Positions 1 through 5,019 of a stretch of 9,380 nt of DNA are shown in pieces. The notes under the pieces were generated by a model. It worked only from the letters and a program-made list of their open reading frames with translations. It made no database searches and had not been told where the DNA came from. Every line of letters starts with the position of its first letter. Position 1 is the stretch's first letter. The DNA comes from a bacterium (GTDB lineage Bacteria; Bacteroidota; Bacteroidia; Cytophagales; Thermonemataceae), in contig JANYGM010000006.1 of NCBI GenBank assembly GCA_025362415.1, forward strand, positions 1 to 9,380, in the 5' to 3' direction. The position numbers were made by a program, and so were the translations under genes.

Positions 1-120
1 ACCGATAATTATACCGCCCTCATTTTAGGATTTTTAGCCGTAGTGCTGGGAACGATTAATGTAGTAGGCGGTTTTGTAGTAACAGACAGAATGCTGGAGA
101 TGTTTAAGAAGAAAAAATAG
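1..120 (+). CDS. pntA: NAD(P) transhydrogenase alpha subunit, C-terminal membrane part (partial)
   Basis: Frame 1 is open from the window edge to a TAG at 118-120 and encodes the last 39 residues of a protein whose start lies to the left. The residues include a hydrophobic helix (LILGFLAVVLGTINVVGGFV) followed by TDRMLEMFKKKK. This is the typical end of the membrane domain of the proton-translocating transhydrogenase alpha subunit: a last transmembrane helix, then a short basic cytoplasmic tail. In many Bacteroidota and alphaproteobacteria the alpha subunit is split into a soluble NAD-binding chain and a small membrane chain; which arrangement applies here cannot be seen. The identity is supported by the downstream neighbour pntB on the same strand. 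The subunit helps couple hydride transfer from NADH to NADP+ to inward proton flow across the inner membrane. Confidence 0.88.
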   Translation, partial: TDNYTALILGFLAVVLGTINVVGGFVVTDRMLEMFKKKK

Positions 121-227
121 CCCCCTTGCCCCCAAAGGGGGAATAAATACAAACCCCCTAGCTTCCAAAAGGAAACTAAATACAAAAACATTGTACTAAA
201 ATTCCCCCTTTGGGGGTTAGGGGGCTA
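118..227. repeat. Cluster of three C5-AAA-G5 type extragenic hairpin repeats
   Basis: The spacer between pntA and pntB holds three related units. Bases 121-153 and 154-186 form a direct tandem repeat of exactly 33 bp with 26 of 33 matches; both end in TAAATACAAA. A third unit at 201-227 is the reverse complement of 118-144 with 25 of 27 matches. Each unit has a small hairpin core: CCCCCAAAGGGGG at 129-141 and its inverse around 204-216, and TTCCAAAAGGAA in the middle copy at 163-174. Most changes in the middle copy keep the stem paired. From memory, C/G-rich units of this kind are common between genes in Cytophagales-type genomes; I cannot check that here. The whole cluster could also fold as one long stem in the pntA-pntB transcript. 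Confidence 0.75.
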
Positions 228-263
228 AATCATTTAATCAACATAAAAAAAGACTTTATCAAT

Positions 264-1667
264 ATGGAATTTATACCTGTTTTAATTAAACTTGCGTACC
301 TTGTTTCTTCTATAATGTTTATTATAGGAATAAAAATGATGGGAAAAACGCCAACTGCACGTCAAGGAAACCTTTATTCTGCTGTGGCTATGCTGATAGC
401 AATAGTTGCTACCCTTCTTCAAGCTAAACTTTTCTCTTTACCAGAAATATTTGCTTGTATTTTGGTGGGTACTTTGATAGGAATGTATTATGCTAAAAAA
501 GTTGCAATGACTAAAATCCCTGAAATGGTTGCTATTTTCAATGGTGTGGGTGGTCTTGCTTCTGTTTTGGTGTCTGCTGCCGACTATTGGGCTAATATGC
601 ACGAAAAAGCAACCGTTACGATAGATATTATAACCCTTGTTAGTGCTATTTTGGGTATTATTATAGGTGCTATTACCTTTACTGGCTCATATATAGCCTT
701 TGCAAAGCTAAATGGAACTATTAGTGGAGGTTCTATCTCTTTTAAAGGACAACATTTACTTAATCTTGTCGTGGCGGTGGCTATGATTGGAGCTAGTGTA
801 ATGCTTTGTATTGACCCTACACAAGCTATTTATTTGTACGTAATAGTATTTTTAGGGCTTTTATTAGGTGTTTTGACAGTTATTCCTATTGGTGGAGCTG
901 ATATGCCTGTAGTTATCTCTCTTTTAAATTCGTATTCAGGTATTGCGGCTTGTATGACAGGGTTTGTACTTCAAAATAACGTCCTTATAATAACTGGTGC
1001 GCTTGTTGGGGCATCTGGTATCATACTTACGCAAATTATGTGTAAGGCAATGAACCGTTCTTTGATGAATGTACTTCTTGGTGGCTTTGGTACTGCACCT
1101 GCAGCGGCTGGTGCTGGAGGTAGTGCAAGTGATATAGTAGTAAAAGAAGTTGGAGCAGAAGAGGCTGCAATGATTTTTGATTCTGCTAGTTCTGTGATAA
1201 TAGTTCCTGGTTATGGTATGGCGGTGTCGCAAGCGCAACACATTGTAAGAGAGATGACAGAGATGCTTGAAAAGAAAAACATCACCGTTAAATATGCTAT
1301 TCACCCTGTTGCGGGACGTATGCCAGGGCATATGAACGTTCTTTTGGCAGAGGCTAACATTCCTTATGATAAGTTGATAGAGATGGACGACATCAATGAA
1401 GAGTTTGCACAAACTGATGTAGCTTTTATAATAGGTGCTAATGATGTTGTAAACCCTGCTGCACGTAGTAATCCTGCTAGTCCTATCTATGGAATGCCTA
1501 TTTTGAATGCAGACAAAGCTCGTACAGTAATTGTATCTAAACGTGGAATGAATGCAGGATATGCTGGGATAGAAAATGAACTGTTTGGTTATCCTAATTG
1601 TCTTATGCTCTTTGGAGATGCAAAGACAACCCTTACAAAGGTTGTTAATGAGTTGAAAGAGATGTAA
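264..1667 (+). CDS. pntB: NAD(P) transhydrogenase beta subunit
   Basis: This 467-residue protein is close to the usual length of the beta subunit (462 in E. coli). It carries the membrane domain and the NADP(H)-binding domain of the enzyme that reduces NADP+ with NADH, driven by the proton gradient. Residues 1 to about 260 are a run of hydrophobic helices including GGADMPVVISLLNSYSG at 210-226, where the conserved Asp falls at 213. The position of the E. coli channel histidine (His91) appears to be Asn93 in FNGVGG, a variant known in other species. The NADP domain shows GYGMAVSQAQ (316-325), AGRMPGHMNVLLAEA (350-364), GANDVVNPAA (391-400), KRGMNAGYAG (426-435) and GDAK (451-454). An in-frame ATG at 210 would add 18 residues but lies inside a repeat, so the start at 264 is preferred. 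It follows pntA by 143 bp, probably in one operon, and ends before a strong terminator. Confidence 0.96.
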   Translation: MEFIPVLIKLAYLVSSIMFIIGIKMMGKTPTARQGNLYSAVAMLIAIVATLLQAKLFSLPEIFACILVGTLIGMYYAKKVAMTKIPEMVAIFNGVGGLASVLVSAADYWANMHEKATVTIDIITLVSAILGIIIGAITFTGSYIAFAKLNGTISGGSISFKGQHLLNLVVAVAMIGASVMLCIDPTQAIYLYVIVFLGLLLGVLTVIPIGGADMPVVISLLNSYSGIAACMTGFVLQNNVLIITGALVGASGIILTQIMCKAMNRSLMNVLLGGFGTAPAAAGAGGSASDIVVKEVGAEEAAMIFDSASSVIIVPGYGMAVSQAQHIVREMTEMLEKKNITVKYAIHPVAGRMPGHMNVLLAEANIPYDKLIEMDDINEEFAQTDVAFIIGANDVVNPAARSNPASPIYGMPILNADKARTVIVSKRGMNAGYAGIENELFGYPNCLMLFGDAKTTLTKVVNELKEM

Positions 1668-1690
1668 GTTTTTTGATTGTAAATTGTATT

Positions 1691-1811
1691 TGTAGAGATA
1701 TTACTTGCAACGTCTAAACGTAGAGAAATACATTTATTATATCTTAATCATAATGATTTATTTTGTTTCATTGTTGTTTGTCGTTTAGACGTTGCAAGCA
1801 ACGTCTCTACA
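1691..1811. repeat. Inverted pair of 30-bp dispersed-type repeats
   Basis: Bases 1691-1720 and 1782-1811 are reverse complements with 27 of 30 matches. The right arm contains GTTGCAAGCAACGTCTCTAC, itself partly palindromic (GTTGC / GCAAC). The left arm has decayed in that inner part (ATATTACTTGC). The arms are separated by 61 bp of AT-rich sequence. Similar GTAGAGACGTTGC elements are, from memory, scattered between genes in several bacterial genomes, including Bacteroidota and cyanobacteria. Located in the 3' region of pntB, the pair could form a long hairpin ahead of the real terminator, but it has no T-run of its own. Confidence 0.7.
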
Positions 1812-1821
1812 ATAAACACAA

Positions 1822-1862
1822 AAAAAGAGGATATAAAAACTTAGTTTTTATATCCTCTTTTT
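1822..1862. terminator. Bidirectional intrinsic terminator between convergent genes
   Basis: A perfect 19-bp stem (1822-1840 with 1844-1862) closes a 3-base loop TTA. The core is GAGGATATAAAAAC and the ends are A-tract and T-tract, so an RNA from either strand ends in a hairpin followed by U residues. It lies 154 bp after the pntB stop and 2 bp beyond the stop of the minus-strand 115-aa gene, so it fits both. Confidence 0.88.
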
Positions 1863-1864
1863 GA

Positions 1865-2212
1865 TTAAACAGATTTTTTTGTGGTTTTTTTACGTTCTGA
1901 TTTCTTTACTCCACCTGCTTTTTCATATTCGTTGCTGTCTTTTCCATACTTTGCAGCAACACTTATTAAAACACGTTCGTGTAAATCTCTTAATTCTTTC
2001 TCTACTGATTTGTAAAGATTTTGTTTTTCATCAACAAGAGATAATGCTGTGTTATATTCTTCAAGAGTATCTTTAGCTTTATCAATTAAATCACTGTATA
2101 CAACCGTTGTTACACCGTTTCCTAAATCCAAATTAGTGCCAATGGATTTAATACTTGCTAAACGTACACTTGCATCTTCAACAATTTTGCTGGTTTTCTT
2201 TTGTCTGGCCAT
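1865..2212 (-). CDS. Conserved small basic protein of unknown function (115 aa)
   Basis: The protein starts MARQKKTSK and ends in a strongly basic tail (KKSERKKTTKKSV, 103-115). In between it is mostly helical. It contains LDLGNG at 28-33, a long charged helix around 40-80 (DLIDKAKDTLEEYNTALSLV and onward) and the motif AAKYGKDSNEYEKAGGVKKS at 86-105. I recognise the YGxDSxEYExAGGxxKSxRK tail and the LDLGNGxT segment as recurring in short hypothetical proteins of several phyla, but I know of no assigned function. The lysine-rich ends suggest nucleic-acid or ribosome contact; that is inference. There is no signal peptide or membrane segment. It has its own likely promoter upstream and shares the terminator with pntB. 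The start at 2212 is the first ATG and gives the family-like N-terminus. Confidence 0.85.
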   Translation of the reverse strand: MARQKKTSKIVEDASVRLASIKSIGTNLDLGNGVTTVVYSDLIDKAKDTLEEYNTALSLVDEKQNLYKSVEKELRDLHERVLISVAAKYGKDSNEYEKAGGVKKSERKKTTKKSV

Positions 2213-2262
2213 GATTGGTAGATATTTAAAGGTTAATACTAATTTTTAATTTTACAATATTA

Positions 2263-2270
2263 CAAATATA
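2263..2270 (-). promoter_or_regulatory. Candidate Bacteroidota -7 promoter element (TATATTTG)
   Basis: Read on the minus strand, the sequence is TATATTTG, an exact match to the Bacteroidota -7 consensus TAnnTTTG. It lies about 50 bp upstream of the start codon of the 115-aa gene, a sensible distance for a leader. A TTTG -33 element at the expected 19-20 bp spacing is not clear, and the region is so AT-rich that chance matches are possible. Confidence 0.4.
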
Positions 2271-2323
2271 AAACTATAAAACAAAATTTATTTACTATTT
2301 ATTTTAAATAAAGATATTAAAAT

Positions 2324-2501
2324 AAAGATTTAGGAAGTGTAAATAAAGATTTAGGAAGTGTAAATAAAGATTTAGGAAGTGTAAACAAAGATTTAGGAAG
2401 TGTAAATAAAGATTTAGGAAGTATAAACAAAGATTTAGGAAGTGTAAACAAAGATTTAGGAAGTATAAACAAAGATTTAGGAAGTATAAACAAAGATTTA
2501 G
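2324..2501. repeat. 21-bp tandem repeat array, 8 full copies plus one partial
   Basis: The word AAAGATTTAG recurs at 2324, 2345, 2366, 2387, 2408, 2429, 2450, 2471 and 2492, an exact 21-bp period. The unit is AAAGATTTAGGAAGT followed by (G/A)TAAA(T/C). Only two positions vary among the full copies: G or A at base 16 and T or C at base 21. The ninth copy breaks off after AAAGATTTAG. There are no spacers, so it is not a CRISPR. Both strands have a stop-free frame through the array, giving KDLGS(V/I)N on plus and LF(I/T)LPKS on minus, but neither has a start codon inside. It lies just beyond the stop of the 102-aa gene and upstream of the 115-aa gene's promoter region. Twenty-one bases equal two turns of B-DNA, so the A/T tracts lie on one face. 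Confidence 0.92.
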
Positions 2502-2511
2502 AATACTGTTT

Positions 2512-2820
2512 CTAACATTTAGCTAACCAATTATTTAATTTATCTTCAAAATCATTGATAACTATTTCATTTTCCTTTGGAATAGTAAAGTAAATTAAAG
2601 TATCATCTAACGCACCAGAGATATACATATAATCTTCCATACAAATTTTATATACATTTTTTGCAGTTGGCAAGTATTTCTTAAAATCTTGTATCTCTAT
2701 TACGCCAAACTCTCCCAAATTATCTATCAAAAGCATATTAGTTGGTGTAGAAAGTTCATAACAACGCTTAATGAACTTCCTACACGTTTGGTTAATAGTT
2801 ATTTTAAAAGAATGAGTCAT
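2512..2820 (-). CDS. Hypothetical protein (102 aa)
   Basis: I do not recognise this family. The protein is small and soluble with a mixed alpha/beta look: an N-terminal strand and helix (MTHSFKITINQTCRKFIKRC), two hydrophobic strand-like stretches (NMLLIDNLGEFGVIEI, 28-43; DTLIYFTI, 73-80) and a C-terminal helix (DFEDKLNNWLAKC, 90-102). It has no signal peptide, membrane helix or clear catalytic motif. The single start at 2820 is the first ATG. The stop TAG at 2512-2514 is followed without a gap by the 21-bp repeat array in the same reading frame, so the gene could once have been longer; the frame stays open for 64 more codons to a TAA at 2317-2319. Its 5' side lies only about 50 bp from the left end of a decayed insertion sequence, which may have separated it from its original promoter. 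Confidence 0.65.
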   Translation of the reverse strand: MTHSFKITINQTCRKFIKRCYELSTPTNMLLIDNLGEFGVIEIQDFKKYLPTAKNVYKICMEDYMYISGALDDTLIYFTIPKENEIVINDFEDKLNNWLAKC

Positions 2821-2869
2821 TAGTTTTCTTTTAAGAGGACGAAAAAAGTTATATTCAACCCTTAGGGTC

Positions 2870-2910
2870 GGCTGTTCAGAAGGCTGGGGGCAAGTTCCCC
2901 CGCTTTTTGA
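2870..2910 (+). repeat. Left terminal inverted repeat of the insertion sequence
   Basis: GGCTGTTCAGAAGG followed by 11 unmatched bases and TTCCCCCGCTTTTTGA. It pairs with 3892-3932 on the opposite strand with 29 of 30 matches outside the 11-base core. The transposase stop codon lies 7 bp inside this repeat. Confidence 0.85.
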
Positions 2911-2917
2911 GTTAACC

Positions 2918-3895
2918 TTAGGTGCTTTTTTTGTTTGTTTCCCTTTTATTTTTGTTATTTATTTTCCAATTTTTTAGTGTTTTTAGACTTACTGTTTCCA
3001 AAGCATTTTCTAATTCCAAAGCTGTAAAATGGTTTCCAAAGTTAGCTATTGTAAACATAAATTCAGTCATATTTATTGCATTTCGTGTGGTTATTTTCTG
3101 TTTGAATTTTCCAAATGTACTTTCAATAATATCAGAACAACACAAAATAGTTTTAGTTTTAGGGCAAATATCTTTCAATTGAAAAGCTAGTTTTTCTAAA
3201 TAAAGGGTGATATTTTGACAAAAATGCGTTTCTTTTTCTCCTTTTATATTAGTATTGCTCAATAATGAGATTGAAATCTGTTGGTAAATGGTACTATTGA
3301 ACCCTTGTGTTTTTAATAAGCCTAAAATAGTAGTACAAGCATTTTTTATGATGACTAATTCTTCTATGAAAGGCTTATTTTCTGATAACCATTTGCAAGC
3401 ATTTTGCACCTCTAAAGGCAATGAATGCCACTTTACACACATTTTTTCTGCCCATTCAACTAAGGGAAATATGTTAGCAAAGCGTAACTTTATTCTTTGT
3501 TTGGGTGGTAAATAACTGGCTTTATCACTCAAACACCATTTTTTACGCAAATCACTCATAAGACACATTAGTGCCTTGAAAGAAACATCTTGTGCAGATT
3601 TACGGTACGAGTAGAGGCTATTTGGTCTACAGGCATTCCCAACACTAATAATATCCTTTCATTACCTATTAAAAACACTCTCATCTACCCAAATAACGTA
3701 TTCTTGCTCTTTATCAGCACCAGATAACACACTCTCGTAAACAACGACTATTGCAACACAAATATAGGAGGATTTTTCTTTATAGCTTCTAAAAAAGAAA
3801 AACGAATATAAACATTTTTATTCTATTTTACTCTCAGTTTCATCTGACAAAATATAGATTTTTAAATACCTAAAATATACAATACTTTCTATCAA
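2918..3895 (-). pseudogene. Transposase-like gene, broken by in-frame stops and indels
   Basis: Only the last 216 codons (ATG at 3568 to stop at 2918) are intact, but the same frame reads as protein far upstream of that ATG. Just above it comes IISVGNACRPNSLYSYRKSA, then two adjacent stops (TGA 3659-3661, TAA 3662-3664), then ADKEQEYVIWVDESVFNR and more. A further TAA sits at 3818-3820, and beyond it IYILSDETESKIE runs back to a TTG at 3893-3895. Between about 3749 and 3817 the neighbouring frame reads better (KNVYIRFSFLEAIKKNPPIF), consistent with a one-base and a two-base insertion that together restore frame. VDE in the upstream part and SDIIESTFGKFKQK (145-158 of the intact part) look like acidic catalytic motifs of a DDE transposase; that is inference. 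The reading frame fills the space between the inverted repeats. The N-terminal part with a first catalytic Asp seems missing. It is certainly non-functional as read. Confidence 0.78.
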
Positions 3896-3932
3896 AAAGT
3901 GGGGGAAGTACATTATAACCTTCTGAACAGCC
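3892..3932 (-). repeat. Right terminal inverted repeat of the insertion sequence
   Basis: Reverse complement of the left repeat: TCAAAAAGTGGGGGAA at 3892-3907, an 11-base unmatched core, then CCTTCTGAACAGCC at 3919-3932. It lies 83 bp upstream of the DoxX-like gene. An ATG at 3899 inside it is in frame with that gene, but the added 39 residues are repeat and spacer sequence. Confidence 0.85.
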
Positions 3933-4015
3933 TACCACAAGGGTCGCTCCCTACACTTTTTGCAACGGAACTTTTACAGCAACAAAAAATACAAAAAATT
4001 GATAATCAAAGCATT

Positions 4016-4396
4016 ATGAATAAATTATTTTTATATTTAATGGTTTTACTTTTATTGGGAGGTGGAATTTATCATTTTGTAAGTCCTGCTACTTATGTAA
4101 ATATTATGCCTTCTTGGTTTCCTGTAAAAGAAATATTAAACTTCGTTTCTGGTGCTGCAGAGATAGTTTTAGCCTTGCTTCTTATCCCAGAAAAAACCCG
4201 TACATTTGCCTCTAATATGATTATTTTGATGTTTATTTCGTTCTTTTTGGTGCATATTGGGCATTTATTTGAGCCACCTGTCATTATCAGTAATGGGAAA
4301 ACATTGGTAGATTTTCGTGGAAATATGTATTATGGCTTGTATGGGCGTATTTTGGCACAACTGGGGCTGATTTATTGGGCGTATAAAATTAGGTAA
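4016..4396 (+). CDS. DoxX-like small membrane protein
   Basis: A 126-residue inner-membrane protein with four predicted helices: residues 4-22 (FLYLMVLLLLGGGIYHF), 41-58 (LNFVSGAAEIVLALLLIP), 65-84 (ASNMIILMFISFFLVHIGHL) and 106-124. The pattern G-x-x-HF-x-x-P-x-x-Y, MPxWFP (31-36) and SGAAEIxLALLLxxPxTR (45-62) is typical of the DoxX-like family of four-helix proteins, whose members are mostly uncharacterised; some act with redox or thiol-stress partners. No particular reaction can be assigned here. The ATG at 4016 is chosen because it begins with a normal membrane N-terminus (MNKLFLYLMV); the earlier in-frame ATG at 3899 lies in the inverted repeat of the insertion sequence. I see no clear TAnnTTTG promoter in the 83 bp before it. 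Two terminator-like hairpins follow, so it is probably monocistronic. Confidence 0.82.
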   Translation: MNKLFLYLMVLLLLGGGIYHFVSPATYVNIMPSWFPVKEILNFVSGAAEIVLALLLIPEKTRTFASNMIILMFISFFLVHIGHLFEPPVIISNGKTLVDFRGNMYYGLYGRILAQLGLIYWAYKIR

Positions 4397-4434
4397 CAAA
4401 TAAAATTTAATAATTTATAACTATTAAAATGTAG

Positions 4435-4463
4435 AGTGCATTCTGACAATAAAATGCGCTTTT
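4435..4463 (+). terminator. Weak terminator-like hairpin after the DoxX-like gene
   Basis: AGTGCATT (4435-4442) pairs with AATGCGCT (4453-4460) using one G-T pair, with a 10-base loop, followed by TTT. It lies 38 bp after the stop codon. It is weaker than the next hairpin and may be a chance structure. Confidence 0.35.
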
Positions 4464-4492
4464 AGATACTTCTAATATGGTTTTATCTTGCA

Positions 4493-4525
4493 AAAACGCC
4501 TTTCCAAAGTTTGGAAAGGCGTTTT
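4493..4525 (+). terminator. Strong intrinsic terminator
   Basis: AAAACGCCTTTCCAAA (4493-4508) is the exact reverse complement of 4510-4525, with a single central base, so in practice a GC-containing stem of about 13 bp with a short AT loop. It ends in TTTTGTTT on the plus strand and starts with an A-run that becomes a T-run on the minus strand. It ends transcription of the DoxX-like gene and could also work from the other side. Confidence 0.85.
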
Positions 4526-4574
4526 GTTTAAGAGTTTATGTTATGATTTGATAAAAAAGATATACAATCATTTC

Positions 4575-4608
4575 TTATGGTGTTAGAAGTTTCCTTCTGA
4601 CACCATAA
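4575..4608. other. 15-bp hairpin of unknown role
   Basis: TTATGGTGTTAGAAG (4575-4589) pairs with CTTCTGACACCATAA (4594-4608) with one G-T pair and a 4-base loop TTTC. There is no T-run on either side, so it is a poor intrinsic terminator as it stands. On the minus strand it lies about 60 bp beyond the stop of the small lipoprotein-like ORF. Confidence 0.6.
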
Positions 4609-4666
4609 AATGATATAAAAGTATTTGTTTATGTATTATTCTTTCGTTGTTGTGTATTTTAATGTA

Positions 4667-4813
4667 TTATCTTATCTTATCTTGTGTAGGAATAGCAACA
4701 GAATAAAAACGGCGGAATTCGCAACTTTTACACGAAGCAAAAGCAAGTAAAGTAATGCATAAACATATCCTCAAGCTCATTAGCAAGGTTATGCGGTTTT
4801 GGTTTGTTTCCAT
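4667..4813 (-). CDS. Possible 48-aa lipoprotein-like peptide, perhaps a gene remnant
   Basis: An ATG at 4811-4813 opens a 48-codon frame ending in TAA at 4667-4669. The N-terminal half has the layout of a lipoprotein signal peptide: a polar start (METNQNR), a hydrophobic run (residues 9-26, LLMSLRICLCITLLAFA) and a Cys at 28 in LAFASC, followed by KSCEFRRFYSVAIPTQ. A second start, Met12, would give MSLRICLCI, which is also plausible. The stretch is visibly richer in G and C than the very AT-rich DNA on its right, as expected of coding or imported sequence. The -3 residue before the Cys is Phe rather than Leu, and only 20 residues follow the Cys, so it may be a truncated gene or chance. I know no matching family. 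No promoter consensus was found upstream. Confidence 0.33.
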   Translation of the reverse strand: METNQNRITLLMSLRICLCITLLAFASCKSCEFRRFYSVAIPTQDKIR

Positions 4814-5019
4814 TATATTGAAAATTAAATTTAAAAAAACGTGAATTATAGCATAAAGAGTTTAAATGTAATCAAATAGTTATAAAATTAGTTAAAAATC
4901 TAAATTAAATAAAAAAAAATATAGTTTTTAAGGAGTTTTTTTTATATTTACACTTTAAAAAAAGAATTGCTAAAAGAATATTAACTATCTATTTGACTTC
5001 ATTTTACGAATAAAAACTT
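4814..5019. other. AT-rich spacer with no recognised gene
   Basis: About 200 bp of extremely AT-rich sequence with many A- and T-runs separates the small minus-strand ORF from the ankyrin-repeat gene, and all reading frames are short. It must hold the promoter of the ankyrin-repeat gene. The best I can see is CTATTTGAC near 4989-4997, which is not a clean TAnnTTTG match. AAGGAG at 4929-4934 resembles a ribosome-binding site but is about 85 bp before the start codon, too far to act on it. Confidence 0.5.

Larger units (their letters stand above)
2870..3932. mobile_element. Decayed insertion sequence, about 1.06 kb
   Basis: Terminal inverted repeats of about 41 bp bound the element. The outer 14 bp (GGCTGTTCAGAAGG, 2870-2883) match 3919-3932 perfectly. 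An 11-bp stretch does not match. Then 15 of 16 bp match between 2895-2910 and 3892-3907. Weaker similarity continues outward (ACCCTT..GGT), so the true tips may lie up to about 12 bp further out. The interior is one transposase-like gene on the minus strand that is broken by stops. A clean target duplication is not visible; AGGGTCG occurs at 2864-2870 and 3940-3946 but is placed unevenly relative to the ends. The transposase is shorter than usual for a DDE enzyme, so an internal deletion is likely. I cannot name the family with confidence. Confidence 0.82.

Noticed and set aside
210..263. Earlier ATG adding 18 residues to PntB
   Set aside because: The ATG lies within the third inverted hairpin repeat, and the extra residues are unlike the PntB N-terminus, which matches well from 264.
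936..1412. 158-codon open frame on the minus strand inside pntB
   Set aside because: It is antisense to the well-conserved NADP-binding part of pntB, and its translation is a His/Arg/Thr/Cys-rich shadow with no protein-like pattern.
2324..2501. CRISPR array
   Set aside because: The repeats are directly abutting 21-bp units without spacers, and no cas genes are present.
2922..3515. Two plus-strand open frames (2922-3182, 3288-3515)
   Set aside because: Both are antisense to the intact part of the transposase remnant, whose minus-strand frame is longer and more protein-like.
2864..3946. AGGGTCG as a 7-bp target-site duplication
   Set aside because: The left copy abuts and overlaps the inverted repeat by one base, but the right copy lies 7 bp outside it. 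The match may instead be part of imperfect outer ends of the inverted repeats.
3899..4015. 39-residue N-terminal extension of the DoxX-like protein
   Set aside because: It reads through the insertion-sequence end and spacer; the hydrophobic N-terminus typical of the family begins at 4016.
4740..4800. Possible tRNA or structured RNA in the less AT-rich island
   Set aside because: No cloverleaf, T-loop or CCA-like end can be drawn; only a 6-bp GCATAA/TTATGC pair is present.
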